The position numbers and the translations under genes are program-made. From Zingiber officinale (lineage: Eukaryota > Streptophyta > Magnoliopsida > Zingiberales > Zingiberaceae): a stretch of 64,000 nucleotides of DNA. A model generated the notes under the pieces. The model saw only the letters and a list, made by a program, of their open reading frames with translations, ran no database searches and was not told the origin of the DNA. The stretch lies in assembly GCF_018446385.1 (NCBI RefSeq), contig NC_055992.1:21174877-21238876 (forward strand), in the 5' to 3' direction. Of this stretch, positions 1 to 11,056 are shown in pieces; positions within the stretch are counted from its first letter, which is position 1; each line of letters starts with the position of its first letter.

Positions 1-1
1 G

Positions 2-106
2 AATATAGATATTATGCGACGGTATACAAGTCCTCCATCAAATACATATGAAAGTGATCACAGATCTCCTCTATTATCAGAGTCAGATAAAAATATAGAA
101 TTTTGA
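2..106 (+). other. Possible 3' end of an unidentified ORF
   Basis: An open frame enters from the window edge at base 2 and stops at TGA 104-106. It gives about 34 residues, with a serine-rich acidic tail (SPLLSESDKNIEF at the end). It may be the C-terminus of the transposase of the surrounding CACTA element or unrelated coding debris. No motif allows a call. Confidence 0.2.
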
Positions 107-876
107 AAAAAAAAAATATTTGTCTTATGTTAGTACTTTTAATTATATATTGAATTTGAAATAATTTTATTTATTTAATATTAGTAATTAGAGTATTCTT
201 GTTATTGTTTTGGAGGATAATTGTTTAATAATATTATATATTAATTTTGTGGATTGAAATATTAAATATCAAGATTTTTATTATTTAATCATTATGTATT
301 TAGGAGAGTTTTGTGATGTTAGAGAAGTTTGTGATGTACACTTATTGGGATGCGATTGGGCTGCGTTGTTGGAAAGCTATCAAATTTATTATTAATGATA
401 TTTGAATAAGTTATTATGATAATATTTTTATTATTATTTAATGCTTAATGAATTCTCCCATCAATCATGGAGCTGACGACAATCAACCTATTAAAATTAC
501 CTTTTTTAAAAAGGAAGGAGACCTATTAAATTGTAATAATTAAAATATCCAAATATTAATAAGGATCAAAAGAAATTATCAAACAATCTATGTGGCAATC
601 ATGTATTGGATAAGACAAGTGTCATGGATCATTGTAATTTTGATATTATTTACCTTTGGATTAAATCCATCCAATGGTTGAAAATTACATCAAAATATGT
701 TTCTATTCAACTTAAATGCCACCTCTTTTCATCATTACACGCCCCATTATTCTCTCCTAATTAAATGCACGCTCATGTCTTTCCTAATTAAACGCACGCC
801 CTCTTTTCATCATAATCTTGCGTTGTTCTATAGATGCACGTCAATTTTCATTGCATCTAACCCTAATCATTCTTCT

Positions 877-1190
877 ACGAAGTAGATGGCGTGAAGTCTA
901 CTAGCGGCAAGGCGTCGAGGAAGTCGGCTCTAGCGACTGATGGTGTAAAGAAACGACATTGCTTCTTTCCGAGCACAGTGGCGCTGAGGGAGAGATCAGA
1001 AAGTACCAGACTAACATGGAGTTGCTGATTCGAAAGTTGTCGTTCCAATGCCTTGTGCGTGAGATCGCGTAGGACTTCAAAAGCAGATGAAGCAGATGCT
1101 ACAATTCCAACAACCCCCATGAAGTTGAACACCGACAACTCCCTGCACCAGCCATGCCTCCATGACACAACTTGCAAGACCTCACTGGTG
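877..1190 (+). pseudogene. Histone H3 pseudogene fragment
   Basis: On the plus strand the sequence follows plant histone H3 from about residue 3 to 80. Recognisable blocks are GGK-A-RK (as SGKASRK), TVALRE, IRKYQ, LLIRKLSFQCLVREIA and DFK. Weaker similarity to the C-terminal MP-D-QLAR block runs to about 1190. It is broken by a 1-base loss near 893, a 2-base insertion near 991 and a TAG at 1070-1072 where the family has Gln. The start codon is lost. H3 is normally 136 residues and is the DNA-wrapping core histone, so this copy cannot make it. It sits just 5' of an HD-Zip pseudogene in the same orientation within a CACTA element, which suggests transposon capture. Confidence 0.85.
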
Positions 1191-1270
1191 AGCCTTGCTT
1201 TCTCCTTCAAATTTTAACTCAATCACTAGCAATTAATCTTGCTGCAGCTGCGACTCCACTGCTCTATCCC

Positions 1271-1864
1271 ATGTGGGAGAAAAGATCCATGTCCTTGCTA
1301 TGCCGGGATCGGTAATGCAAGTGATGACATACACGACATTGCAATGGCCGAGGATGAGCTCTCTGATGACGACATGCAAGCAGGAGAAGAAGAGGCGGTG
1401 ATCACGAAATAGGTGAGGGCATTGGAAAGGAGCTTCGATCTGTAGGGAAACAAACTGGAGTCAGAGAGGAAATTGCAGTTGGCTGTCGCGCTTGGGCTGC
1501 ATCTAAGGCAGATGGCTATTTGGTTATAGAACAAGAGGGCCAGGTGGAAGACCAAGCAGTTGGAGATGAATTATGAGCTGCTCAAGACCCGATTTGATGC
1601 CTTCAGATCACAGAATGAGACCCTAAAACAGCACAACAAGAAGCTCCAATCTGAGGTATATTGAGAATTTTCAAAAAATGATTACTGGGACATGAATAAC
1701 TCTGAGAAAATGTGCAGATCTTGGCTCTATAAGGCAGGGAAACAACACGAGAAGTCATCAATCACAATATAGAAACTGAATGTTCTTGCAACAATTGGAG
1801 CCAAAAATCGAACAATATTGCAAATGTTGAAAATATTTTGGAGGATGAAAGTTTCTTAACTTGA
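1271..1864 (+). pseudogene. HD-Zip class I transcription factor pseudogene
   Basis: Exon 1 (about 1271-1655) has an acidic leader, then a homeodomain: helix 1 VRALERSF, then NKLESERKLQLAVALGL, and helix 3 in which the family's WFQNRRARWK reads WL-stop-NKRARWK. It runs directly into the leucine zipper (TKQLEMNYELLK onward). A plausible intron at 1656-1717 (gtata...gcag) lies inside the zipper, where HD-Zip I genes often have one. Exon 2 (1718-1864) reads ILAL, a stop, then GRETTREVINHN, like the family C-terminus. In-frame stops fall near 1410, 1443, 1527 and 1730. The retained intron argues for DNA-level duplication rather than retroposition. Intact members bind CAATNATTG-type sites in stress and light responses. 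Confidence 0.85.
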
Positions 1865-1989
1865 TGTAACTTTTAATTTGAAAATAGCATATAGAGAATT
1901 TGATTTGGACTTATCTTATCAAGTTTGTAAGATGTATTTGAGTAGAGATCTTTGAAGAATATACAATAAGATTTTCTTCTATAATGAGT

Positions 1990-2790
1990 TGAAAATTATT
2001 TTTATACCGGTTGGGTTCTAGTTGAAAATTGTTTATACATCTAATAGGTTTTAAAGCTAGAGTGGTTTGAAATGTTTTTAAATTTTAGTTTTAACAATGT
2101 TTTGAAGTGCTCTTATACTCATGGCATTTAGGTGTGGTTTGAAATTACTCTTAAATTTCAAGAATCAATAACGTTTCAAAAGTGCTCTTTAACAACGTTT
2201 GAAGTGCTCTTATACCCATCATATTTAAGAGTGGTTTGAACTTGCTCCTAAATTATTAGCATCAATTGCATCTTGAAATCGCTTTTACATATATGGCGTA
2301 TAAGAGCGGTTTGAAATTGTTCTTACATCCAACATGTTTTAGAGCAGTTTGAACTGTTCCTAAATTTTAAGCTTTAATAGTATTTTGATGTGCTCCTATA
2401 CCTACATATAGGAGCAGTTTAAAATCGCTCCTTAATGTCTAGCATTAATAGTGTTTCAAAATCACTCTTATATCTATGACATATAGAGGCGGTTTTAAAC
2501 CATTCTAACACCTAAAGAGTTTAAGAGCGGTTTGAACTGCTCCTATATTTATAGCTATAGAAGTGGTTTGAAACCGTTGTTATACGTACAATATGTAAGA
2601 TCGTTTTCAAACCGTACCTATAAAGTATAATAGGAGCGGTTATTTAACTTTTACCAACGGTTACGAAAATCACTCCTATAGGATATAGGGACGGCAACAA
2701 GAGGAGCGGTTTTCAAACCGTTGGTAAAAGTGTAAGAGTGGTTGAAAACCACTCTTAAAAGTCAAAAAAACCGCCCCTATATGGGTGTTT
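1990..2790. repeat. CACTA subterminal repeats
   Basis: A motif of about 18 bases built around gagcggtttgaaaccgctc and diverged versions recurs more than a dozen times in both orientations, roughly every 40-70 bases, becoming more regular towards the terminus at 2801. In the CACTA superfamily such subterminal repeats are binding sites for the element's own DNA-binding protein. Confidence 0.75.
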
Positions 2791-2801
2791 TTTTTGTAGT
2801 G

Positions 2802-3371
2802 GACTCCCTGTGCTCCTAAACTTCTGCACACTTAAACACAAGGTTAAAACACAACAGGACCTAACTTAACTTGTTGATCACATCAAAACAACCTTGGAGT
2901 TCCAACAGTAACCAAGTAAAACTCTGGCCTCTTAATTTTTCTTTTAAGTTATTTAGTTCAGTTTTATTATTGTTATTTTAATTGTGCTACTAATCAAGTC
3001 CAAAGTATGAGAAAGGATCAATTTTATTTTGTAGGCAATTTACTCCTCTCTTGCCAACCCCACTATTACAATAGACTTCTCACCTACCTAACCTCCAATT
3101 AGGATTTTTTCTTACATAGTCTCCAGTTAGGACTAGTCACTCAGTAGATTTCTTAGTCTTACCTAACATCCAGTTAGAACTCCCCTTGCTAGTTATCTGA
3201 TCAGCGTTGACCTAACTAGACTTCTCCTTGCTAGTCATATGGCCAACATTGACCTGACTAGATTTCACTCACATCTAAATAATAAGTTTTATTTGGATTA
3301 ACCCTTGGTCAAACTGAACAAACTTAAATATATTGTCAAACATTGAAACCCTAGAGGCTGATTGCACCAAC
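2802..3371 (-). repeat. Remnant of a copia-type LTR
   Basis: Bases 2802-2940 resemble the segment at 37440-37530 (hexamers around cacacttaaacacaagg). Bases 3050-3371 carry the repeated phrases (cctaacctccagttaggact, ccttgctagtcat) and the terminal string ttgcaccaaca seen in the longer LTRs at 31031 and 37650. The end at 3371 abuts the zinc-finger pseudogene. The other LTR end has decayed. Confidence 0.55.
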
Positions 3372-3775
3372 AAATCTTTCTCTAATAAAGCCCTCTTTAT
3401 CAACCAATTTTAAAATACTATACATTTGCTCCCATTTTTTCTCATCTCAAGATTCATCCACAATAAGATAATACTTGACATTACCAATTTATTCTATGAT
3501 GAAGCTTCGAATTTTACTCACATAAAGTGATAAAATCTTCTTCAAAATTTGAGTATAAGTATAAGAAGCATTTTGAGGTGCATTTTCCAAAACAACATAG
3601 CTCACAACAACATTATTAGAAGTTTGTGTGTTTTATGACTTTTATAAAATTATCATGATTATGTGAGTCTCAGGATTCATTGCGTCCTCTAAAAGCTAAA
3701 CCTTTGATGCACATAATTTTGCAACATCATTTGAAACTTTAAGTCATAAATGATTTTTTATGTCATTGCCCTTGC
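3372..3775 (-). pseudogene. ZMYM/hAT-like (TTF zinc finger, DUF4371) protein pseudogene
   Basis: Read on the minus strand, fragments match the DUF4371 region of plant TTF-type zinc finger proteins with a hAT dimerisation domain, which derive from hAT transposases. Visible blocks are FRGRNES, NFIKVIKHTN, VVLENAPQNASY, VDES and LVDKEGFIRERF, in that order. At least four stops and one frameshift separate them. The copy is cut at its 3' side by the LTR end at 3371, and both the N-terminal zinc finger and the C-terminal dimerisation region are missing. Confidence 0.7.
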
Positions 3776-3925
3776 CTCCGTCTCTAAATGTAACTAAGAG
3801 TTTTAAGTATTTATGACCATCTTTGTAAAATGATAGAGGGGTTAATAAGATGCTTTACATAGTATATAAGTTGAATAGTTGAAATGAACATAGTGTTTTA
3901 TATTTTTTTTTTATGATCGTAAGGT

Positions 3926-4292
3926 ACCTCTAAAGGTTAAAGGAAACTTTTATAAAATGGAAATTAAAATCACTATATTATATGAAATTGAATGTTAGAC
4001 TATTGAATAAGTACATGACCAAAATATGAGAATCGCAAAGATAAGGATGTTAAGATAAATATGCAAATATATGAGGATAGACAAGATAATAAATAAGAAC
4101 ATTAGAAAGAAACTTAGAGTTGTACCTATTAAAGAAAAATTTTAAAATAAATATTTAAAATGGTATAGAGACATGCTTAGGCATCAAATAAATATCTCAA
4201 TTAGGAAATTTGAGAGTATGACAAAGAAGAAATGAAATCTAATAGGATAAAATAAAAAGTGAGAAACAAAAAAAACTTATTTAGCAACGATA
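3926..4292 (+). pseudogene. RTE-type LINE, C-terminal end of reverse transcriptase ORF
   Basis: The plus strand encodes a decayed version of the C-terminal tail of plant RTE reverse transcriptases. It reads LKVKGNFYKMEIK, then an IAKIRMLR block, a VVPIKEKF block and KWYRDMLRH, the same order as in the minus-strand LINE next door. Six or more stops are present. A related 3' piece lies at 10300-10590. The neighbouring LINE (4293-9940) seems to have inserted into or beside this older copy in the opposite orientation. Confidence 0.65.
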
Positions 4293-4703
4293 AACAACAA
4301 CAATAACGACCAAGCCTTTTCCCACTAGGTGGGGTCGGCTGTATGAATCCTTTTAGTCATTGAGTTCTATCTCCTATTATATCATTATCTATATTCAAAT
4401 AAATTTTATCTTGTTTTATTATTGCTAACCAAATTTTTTTTGTCTTCCTCTTCCTCGTTTGATATGTATGTTTATCATAGTTTCACATCGCCTAACTGGA
4501 GCATTTATTGGTCGTCTAAGTGTATGTCCGTACCATCTTAAACGTGTCTCTCAGAGTTTTTCCTCAATAGATGCAACTCTGACTTTCTCTCTATTGCTCT
4601 CATTTCTTATTTTGTCCATCCTCGTATGTCCACACATCCACCTTAACATCCTCATCTCTGCAACTCTCATCTTCTGCTCATATGCTCGAGTCATAGCCCA
4701 ACA

Positions 4704-5118
4704 TTAAGCTTCATATAACATAGCAGGTCTAACTGCGATTTTATAGAACTTACCTTTAAGTTTAAGAGATACTTTACGATCACATAAAACACTCGACGCT
4801 CCCCTCCATTTCACCCATCCTACTTGTATTCTATGTAAGACATCTCTCTTAATCCCTCCATCATTTTGCAAAAATGATCCTAAATATTTAAATCTCTCGG
4901 TTTCAGGCAACTCGTCATCTCCTATCTTAACAATTGTTTCATTACTTCTAATATTGCTAAACTTAAATGCCATATATTCTGTCTTTAATCTACTAAGCTT
5001 AAAATCTTTCCCTCCAAGATTCTAGTTTAGCATTTATTCCTTCACGTGTCTCATCTACCAAAATAATATCATCTGCAAACAACATACACCATGATACTGT
5101 GTCTTGAATGTGCACAGT
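4704..5118 (-). pseudogene. RTE LINE reverse transcriptase, C-terminal part
   Basis: On the minus strand the frame contains the catalytic FADD motif (MLFADDIILV, near 5060-5090), followed by [17 protein letters not shown] and RDVLHRIQVGWVKWRGASSV, all typical of RTE reverse transcriptases. The frame closes at a stop near 4704 (family order continues CWA...). It is separated from the N-terminal part of the same domain (7809 onwards) only by the LTR insertion. Confidence 0.85.
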
Positions 5119-5123
5119 GAGTT

Positions 5124-7803
5124 TGTAACGACCCACCCTTCTTACTACTACTCTCTAAAGGCGGTTGTTACCTATTTATACTCTACTTACTAATGTCACT
5201 AATGTTATTATTAACATCAGTTAGATTTATCACGGCCCAGAGGAATTCCTATCGAAAAATTTCGGCAGAGTCTCCCCTGTACCGGTGACCAAATCCATAA
5301 TACAAACAACATATACGCAGCCACAGGTGGCTGGAATACATTTTTCACAACCACGCAGTAATAAAATCACACTATAATCAACGAAAACTAGTCTAGCAAT
5401 AAGAACTAAACATAACTCCAAGAGTAGGACATGATAAGCTACAAATACGAATCAAACTCAATCACAATCTCACAAAACTCAATAATAGTATTTTAGAAGA
5501 GAACTAAAACATAAACTCTAAACAGATAGGTCTTGAAGATTTGCTAGCAAACTCTGGATCTCTCCATAGTCCAGTCATCACACACCTTCATCACCACCAC
5601 CACCCTGTCACCTCCCTTTCATATCTTAGCTTTTCCTTTATCAGCAGTAGGAGGAAAAATAAAACTATAAGCGAAACGCTTAGTAAGTACTAATCTATCT
5701 CACAAAAACTCGAAGTGCATAAAAAGAATGCAACAATACTAAAACTGAAATGCTAAAAGCAAAGCTGCATGTACTCATGGTATACAGAAATAAAACTGAA
5801 TACTAAACATGCTCACTAACTGATAGGAAAATAATGAAACTACTACTGTAGGCTCAGAATTAAAGAAACTAACTTCTATTGATTCTAAGCATAATGCTTG
5901 TTTCATTTTCTTATATCTTTATACCAGAAATTAATCTTTTAATTTCTCTTTTACTTTCTTCTTCTTTTCTTCTTTCTTTCTTTTCTTTTCTTCTTTCACT
6001 CTTTTCTTTTCTTTTCTTCTTTGGGCCCATGCTTAGTACCATCTTTTTGCGCGCTCTCTAATAGTGACTGAGGTAGCGAGCCTCTAGTCCTATGAGGTAA
6101 AGACCTTGGTCTTACCAGGGCCAAGACCTTGGAATCGGTCACCTGGATTTATTTAACGACAACCTTGGAAGTCGGGTACTAGCCTCTTACTTTAATTTAC
6201 TAGTTATCTCTTTTTAACTAGACTCTAGTCTTTTCTTTACTCATACTTCTCATACTCCTTTATTAGAGCTTATTAGAATCCTGTAGATATATCTACCAAG
6301 TATAGGATTACAACTAACCAAGCATGATATATAAAAATAACATAAGGGAAGCAGATCTGAACTCTCTAAGCATATTATAAAACAAAGCAAAGGAAAGCAA
6401 ATCTGAACTCTCTAAACATGCTATAAAAGAAAGCAAAAGAAAGCAAATTTGAACTTTCTAAGCATGCTATAAAATAAAGCAAAATCAATCACTAAAATAC
6501 TAGATAGGGTAGCAAAATAAGCTAACTCTGAATTTTTATAACAAGGTTGTTCTTGCCTTTAAAACAACAATAAACAATCTATCCAAACATACTAGTATAC
6601 TAAGTTGTGCATGCTCATTAAGTGGCAAGGAAAACTAAACCGTGTAGGGCTGTTCATGTTCATGGAGGTAGCAAGCAAAAACAGAACTGCATACTAATAA
6701 TTAAGGGTTGTTTATGCCCATTTGCACGACCAAAAGGAAAGCAAACTTGCTGGAATTTATGAGCAGCAAGTAGACATACACAGATACAACATTTAAGAGC
6801 TAAACTCCTTCTACACAATTAAACTCGAACAATAAACTAGTATGCTTAATAGTTATGCTACAGAAGGTAAGGAATAAAAGGGAAAACCCTAGCTTATAGT
6901 CCTGTTCAACGGCAACTCAAGCAAGAAACTCTCGGCACAACACTTAGCATGGCAAATTCGGCACAGCAACTTCTACAAGGAAACTCACATAGGAATTTCA
7001 ACACAACAACCCTAGTTGATTGAAAAGGAAAGCCTAGCATAAAAATCCGAAAATCTATTGCCCTAACACGGCAAATTCGGTATAGCAACCTTTAACATAG
7101 CAAATTAGCTCAGCAATGCAACCCTAGCATACTCTTCTACTTGGCACAGCAAGATCCAGAAGCAAGGAACGAAATCCAAAGTTCGGAGCAACTCCTACCA
7201 CAGGTGAGTAGTACTTACCCTTGATTGGTTGGACTTACAACCGAGAGGGAGGGGCAGCTAGGGTTTCGGGTGAAGCTTGACGACCTCGGCGGCTCCTTTG
7301 AGTTCCCGAGCTCCCTTCGTCGAGATGACCCCGTACGGGTGAGGACCGGCCGGAAAAAGCCCTCGCCGGCCGCCGGAGGGAGAGAACCCTAGCTTCGTCG
7401 CTTCTTCGCCCGAGAGCAGAACCCGCCACGCCGCGCGTGCGTGTGAGGAGAAGCGAGTTTCGGCTCGGGAGAAAAGGAATTAGGTCTTTTTAAAACTAGG
7501 TTTCCTATTACTAACTATACCTTAAATATCTATCTCTACTTATTTGGTTAACAAAACCCGCGTAGCTCAGCTGGTTGGCTGCGCCCGGTTAGGTTGGGTT
7601 CGACCCGAGGTCATGGGTTCGAGTCTCACCTTCAACGATTTTTTGTCAAAACTTCTTTCTTTTTGTAAACATACTAAACGACCTCCAAAAATTACGTAAA
7701 AATACTCTAAAAATTCTTAAAAATCTCTAGAATATTTTAAAAGTATTTCCAAATATTTTTATGGACTTTTAGAACTTGAAATAGGGAAAATTGGGTCGTT
7801 ACA
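5124..7803 (-). mobile_element. Solo LTR (probably Ty3/gypsy), 2680 bp
   Basis: It begins TGTAACGACCCA and ends TGGGTCGTTACA, a perfect 12-bp terminal inverted repeat with TG...CA ends. It is flanked on both sides by gagtt (5119-5123 and 7804-7808), a perfect 5-bp target duplication. Removing it restores continuity of the LINE reverse transcriptase. No second LTR or gag/pol is present, so it is a solo LTR. Length and terminus resemble Tekay/Del-type gypsy LTRs (inference). The GC-rich leader at 7240-7470 and a TATA-like ttttaaaaa around 7475-7495 point to transcription on the minus strand. ORFs within it are not genes. Confidence 0.85.
7558..7636 (+). other. tRNA-like segment inside the solo LTR
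   Basis: The segment contains TAGCTCAGCTGG, a perfect pol III A-box shape, and 45 bases later GGTTCGAGTC, a B-box/T-loop. The leading and trailing stems do not pair well and the anticodon arm is unclear, so it is not a usable tRNA gene. It lies in the U3 side of the LTR, antisense to the inferred LTR transcription. Confidence 0.6.
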
Positions 7804-7808
7804 GAGTT

Positions 7809-8790
7809 TGTCCATAATTAGTGTAAGAAGATAAGGACTTAGAATTGATCCTTGATGTAACCCTATCTTTATTGGAAATGCTTCAGTTACTCCGCCTGAA
7901 GTCTTTACCCTAGTCATTACATCCTCATACATATCCTTAATTAGTTCAATATATGTTACGCTAACACCTTTCTTTTCTAAAATTCTCCATATAAGTTCTC
8001 TTGGGACTCTATCATAAGCTTTTTCTAAGTCAATGAATACCATATGTAGATCTTATTTTTGCTCCCGATATTTTTCAATTAGCTGTCTAAGAAGATATAT
8101 AGCTTCTATTGTCCACCTTCCAGGCATGAACCCAAATTGATTTTCTGTCACTGTGATCCCCTTCCTTAATATTTTTTCTATTACTTTCTCCCAAAGTTTC
8201 ATAGTATGACTCATTAGTTTAATACCCCTATAGTTTGCACAATTTTGTACATCTCCCTTATTCTTATATAAGGGAACTAGAGTACTTATCCTCCATTGAT
8301 CAGACATTTTTTTCATTTTCAATATCATGTTAAATAATTTTGTAAGACATTTAATACCTTGTTTCCCTAAGTTCCATACCTCTATCGGAATATCATCTGG
8401 TCCAACGGCTTTTCCATTGTGCATCTCATTTAAAGTTTGTTTTACTTCTGAAGTTTGAATTTTACGATAAAAATTAAAATTTCTATACTCATTTGACCTA
8501 CTTAAATTACCTAAGTTAAATTTGTCACCTAAACCTTCATTAAAAAGTTGATGAAAATACCTCTTCCACCGCTCTTTTATTTCTCCATCGTTTACTAATA
8601 CCCTATTACATTCATCTTTAATACATTTTATTTTGCTAAGATCTCTTGTTTTCCTTTCTCTCACTTTAGCTATTCTATAAATGTCTCTTTTTCCTTCTTT
8701 TGTATCCAATTTTTGATATAACCATTCAAAAGTTTTATTTTTTACTTCACTCACTACTTTCTTAGCTTCTTTCTTGGCTATTGTATATTT
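7809..8790 (-). pseudogene. RTE LINE reverse transcriptase, N-terminal part
   Basis: Two adjoining frames (8754-8053 and 8043-7809 on the minus strand) encode the RT fingers and palm. Order: IKERWKRYFHQLFNEG, the linker NEMHNGKAVGPDDIPIEVW, STLVPLYKNKGD, NYRGIKLMSHTMKLWEKV, ENQFGFMPGR, then [17 protein letters not shown] (the first catalytic Asp) and [13 protein letters not shown] stop or shift near 8048 separates the frames. The remaining palm, with FADD, continues at 5118 beyond the inserted LTR. Confidence 0.88.
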
Positions 8791-9061
8791 TTTTTAAGTT
8801 TTTCTCGTTCTTACAAATATATAATTCCTTATAAGCTATTCATTTTTCCTTCACTTTCTCTTGTACTTTCTCATTCCATCACCAAGATTCTTTACTTAGT
8901 GGTGCATGTCCCTTTGACTCACCGAGAACACTCTTAGCTACTATTTTCAACTTTGATACCATCTTATCCCATGTTATATTAGAGTCACTGTATATTTCAC
9001 CTAATGCTTGTACTTCTACCTTCTCCTTAAATATATTTTGCTTCCCATTCTTTAACTTCTA

Positions 9062-9919
9062 CTACTTAATTCTAGGAATTGTATATATTTTCTTTCTATT
9101 GATATTATGTTTGAGACATATATCTAACACTACTATCCTATGTTGGATAGTTAAGCTTTCTCCAGGGATGACTTTGCAATCTTTACAAATCTTTCTATCC
9201 TTCTTCCTAACCATAAGAAAGTCAATTTGCGATTTATTATTCCCACTTTTGAATGTGACTAAGTGTTCTTCTCTTTTCTTAAAAAACGTATTAGCTAATA
9301 TAAGGTCATATGCTATCGCAAAATCTAATATTATTTTCCCTTCCTCATTCCTTGTTCCAAACCCATAACTTCCATGTACTCTCTCATATACCTCATTTTT
9401 CACTCCGACATGCCCATTTAGATCACCTCCTATTAAAATCATTTCATTTGGTAGAATATTTTGTAATATTTCATCGAAGTCCTCCCAAAATCTTGATTTG
9501 GTAGCTTCATCTAATCCTACTTGTAGTGCATATACGCTAAGTATGTTCATAGTTTCTTTCGCCACTATTATCTTAAGGGTTATAATTCTATCCCCTTTTC
9601 TAACTACTCCTACAACTTCATCCTTTAACAAACTATCTACAATAATACTCACTCCATTTCTTGCTTTACTCTTTCCAGTGTATCATAACTTAAAACTCGA
9701 GTTCTCTATCAACATTGCCTTCTCTCCTGTCCATTTTGTCTTTTGTACACATAAAATACTAATTCTTCTCCTAATCATCATATCTACTACCTCCATTGAT
9801 TTATCAGTGAGAGTTCCTATGTTCCATGTTCCAAATCTTAGATTATTAGCTTTCCTATCATATTTGTTTTTATCCAACCTATGGTGTGAGAACTCTTGCC
9901 TATTTAACACTACACCCAA
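9062..9919 (-). pseudogene. RTE LINE APE-type endonuclease domain
   Basis: Minus-strand frames 9919-9683 and 9652-9062 give the apurinic-endonuclease-like domain. Blocks: [11 protein letters not shown] at the N-terminus, ILCVQKTKW (family E replaced by K), ILIGGDLNGHVG with the D-x-N metal/catalytic motif near 9400-9440, SQIDFLMVRKKD and TIQHRIVVLDI, where the family has a catalytic His. One break near 9670 separates the two frames. The domain nicks target DNA to prime reverse transcription. Confidence 0.85.
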
Positions 9920-9940
9920 GTTCTCATGGAGATCAAGTGA

Positions 9941-10947
9941 AATAGTGTATGACGATCTATATAGTCAATCTCATTTAGTAGGAATTAGATTGAGCTTGGA
10001 ATTTCATATTGGGGAAGAGGGGACGAAAAATGTGTGTTTATATTGATAAGGGGGCGACTATTTTGTTGCACTCATTCACCCTCCATTTCTATACTCCTAC
10101 ACCCTTCTCATATTAAAAAAAAATTGATCAAGGATGGTTGCCACCGTCACCCCTGGCACCGTCCCTAAGTGGGATAAAGTCTTATTTATTGTTGTTGTTT
10201 GACTCTTTAAATAACTTACTTCTCTAGTGGAAACATCATTCAAACTATAATTCATTCTATCTAAATTATATAAATATATTTAATTAATTCTATCTAAAAT
10301 TTTAAAAGAGACATTTAAGATGATATAGAAATGCACTTAGACATCTATATTAGACATTTAAGATAATAAATAAATATCTTTATTAAGCAATGTGAGAATA
10401 TGACAAAGAAAAAGTGAAATCTAATAGGATAAAACAAAAAAGTGTGAAATAAAAAAAAACTTAGTTAGTAATGATAACATAAAATAAAATTTATTTAAAT
10501 ATAAATTTAGATATAGGAAATCGAATGCAAAAGTGTATATATGATGATTTATATAGGCAATCTCATTTGTGGGATAAAGACTTTTAAATAATTTACTTCT
10601 CTAGTGGCAACATCATTTACATTATAATTCATTCTATAAATTATACAAATATATTTAATCTTTAAGGTGGATTTTTCATGGCTAAAAAACTTATCAATCT
10701 ATACATGAATCAAGTTAAATTGCACACTTAGAAACTCGTCTAACACAAATTAAGTATGTCCACCATCAAAATTCATCAGAGACTAATATTTAAGGAAGAC
10801 AAGGAACTAAATTAACTTACATTTTTGGAAGCGTATAAAAAAAACCAAGTTACTCGTTGACTATTTGAGATTTTAGTTGTGACTTAATAGGGCCAACCAC
10901 AAATATCATCGGAAAAATTCAAATCACTAAAGAGGCTTAATATCTAA
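9941..10947 (+). repeat. RTE 3'-end fragments and unassigned AT-rich DNA
   Basis: Bases 10140-10201 carry a plus-strand RTE 3' end (ctaagtgggataaagtct followed by ttgttgttgttt). Bases 10300-10590 repeat the sequence at 4150-4290 (gagaatatgacaaagaaaaa, taggataaaacaaaaaa) and end in atctcatttgtgggataaag. Bases 10590-10947 show nothing I can identify. Confidence 0.45.
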
Positions 10948-11056
10948 AACTAAGGCAATTTATCAACAGGTGTATTCAGATTTTTAAATTTATCAAAAAA
11001 AAAAATACATATTACTTTATTATTTATAAAAGGATGTACCTTTTTATGGTACTTTT

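Larger units (their letters stand above)
1..2801. mobile_element. Right part of a CACTA (En/Spm) transposon
   Basis: The stretch ends at 2801 in ttttttttgtagtg, the reverse complement of the CACTACAAAAA terminus that defines CACTA elements. The 800 bases before it are packed with a short subterminal repeat. No left CACTA terminus is visible between 1 and 2000, so I infer that the left end lies outside the window and that the gene fragments at 877-1864 are internal cargo. No transposase motif is recognised. Bases 107-600 are AT-rich with nothing identifiable. Bases 600-876 hold a possible promoter for the H3 fragment, with a TATA-like ctatagatg near 830. The alternative is a short element whose left end has decayed, with the pseudogenes outside it. 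Confidence 0.65.
4293..9940 (-). mobile_element. RTE-type LINE, split by a solo LTR
   Basis: The element runs on the minus strand from about 9940 to its 3' end at 4293, whose plus-strand sequence begins with the (AAC)n-like tail and the ccaagcc...cccactaggtgggg block typical of plant RTE 3' ends. Coding order is APE endonuclease (9062-9919) then reverse transcriptase (about 8790 to 4704). Bases 5124-7803 are a later LTR insertion. The 5' end is shorter than in the second copy at 56832-59994. Without the insertion the element is about 3 kb, normal for RTE. Stops and frameshifts are few compared with the other copy, but it is not functional. Target duplications are unclear. Confidence 0.85.

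Noticed and set aside
697-885. 62-residue ORF upstream of the H3 fragment
   Set aside because: Composition is that of a pyrimidine-rich leader and it overlaps the H3 pseudogene start. More likely promoter/leader sequence.
7558-7636. A tRNA gene
   Set aside because: A- and B-box strings are present but the acceptor stem and anticodon arm do not form a proper cloverleaf by eye. Reported only as tRNA-like.
9498-10046. 182-residue plus-strand ORF
   Set aside because: It is the reverse strand of the LINE endonuclease region and shows no family motif.
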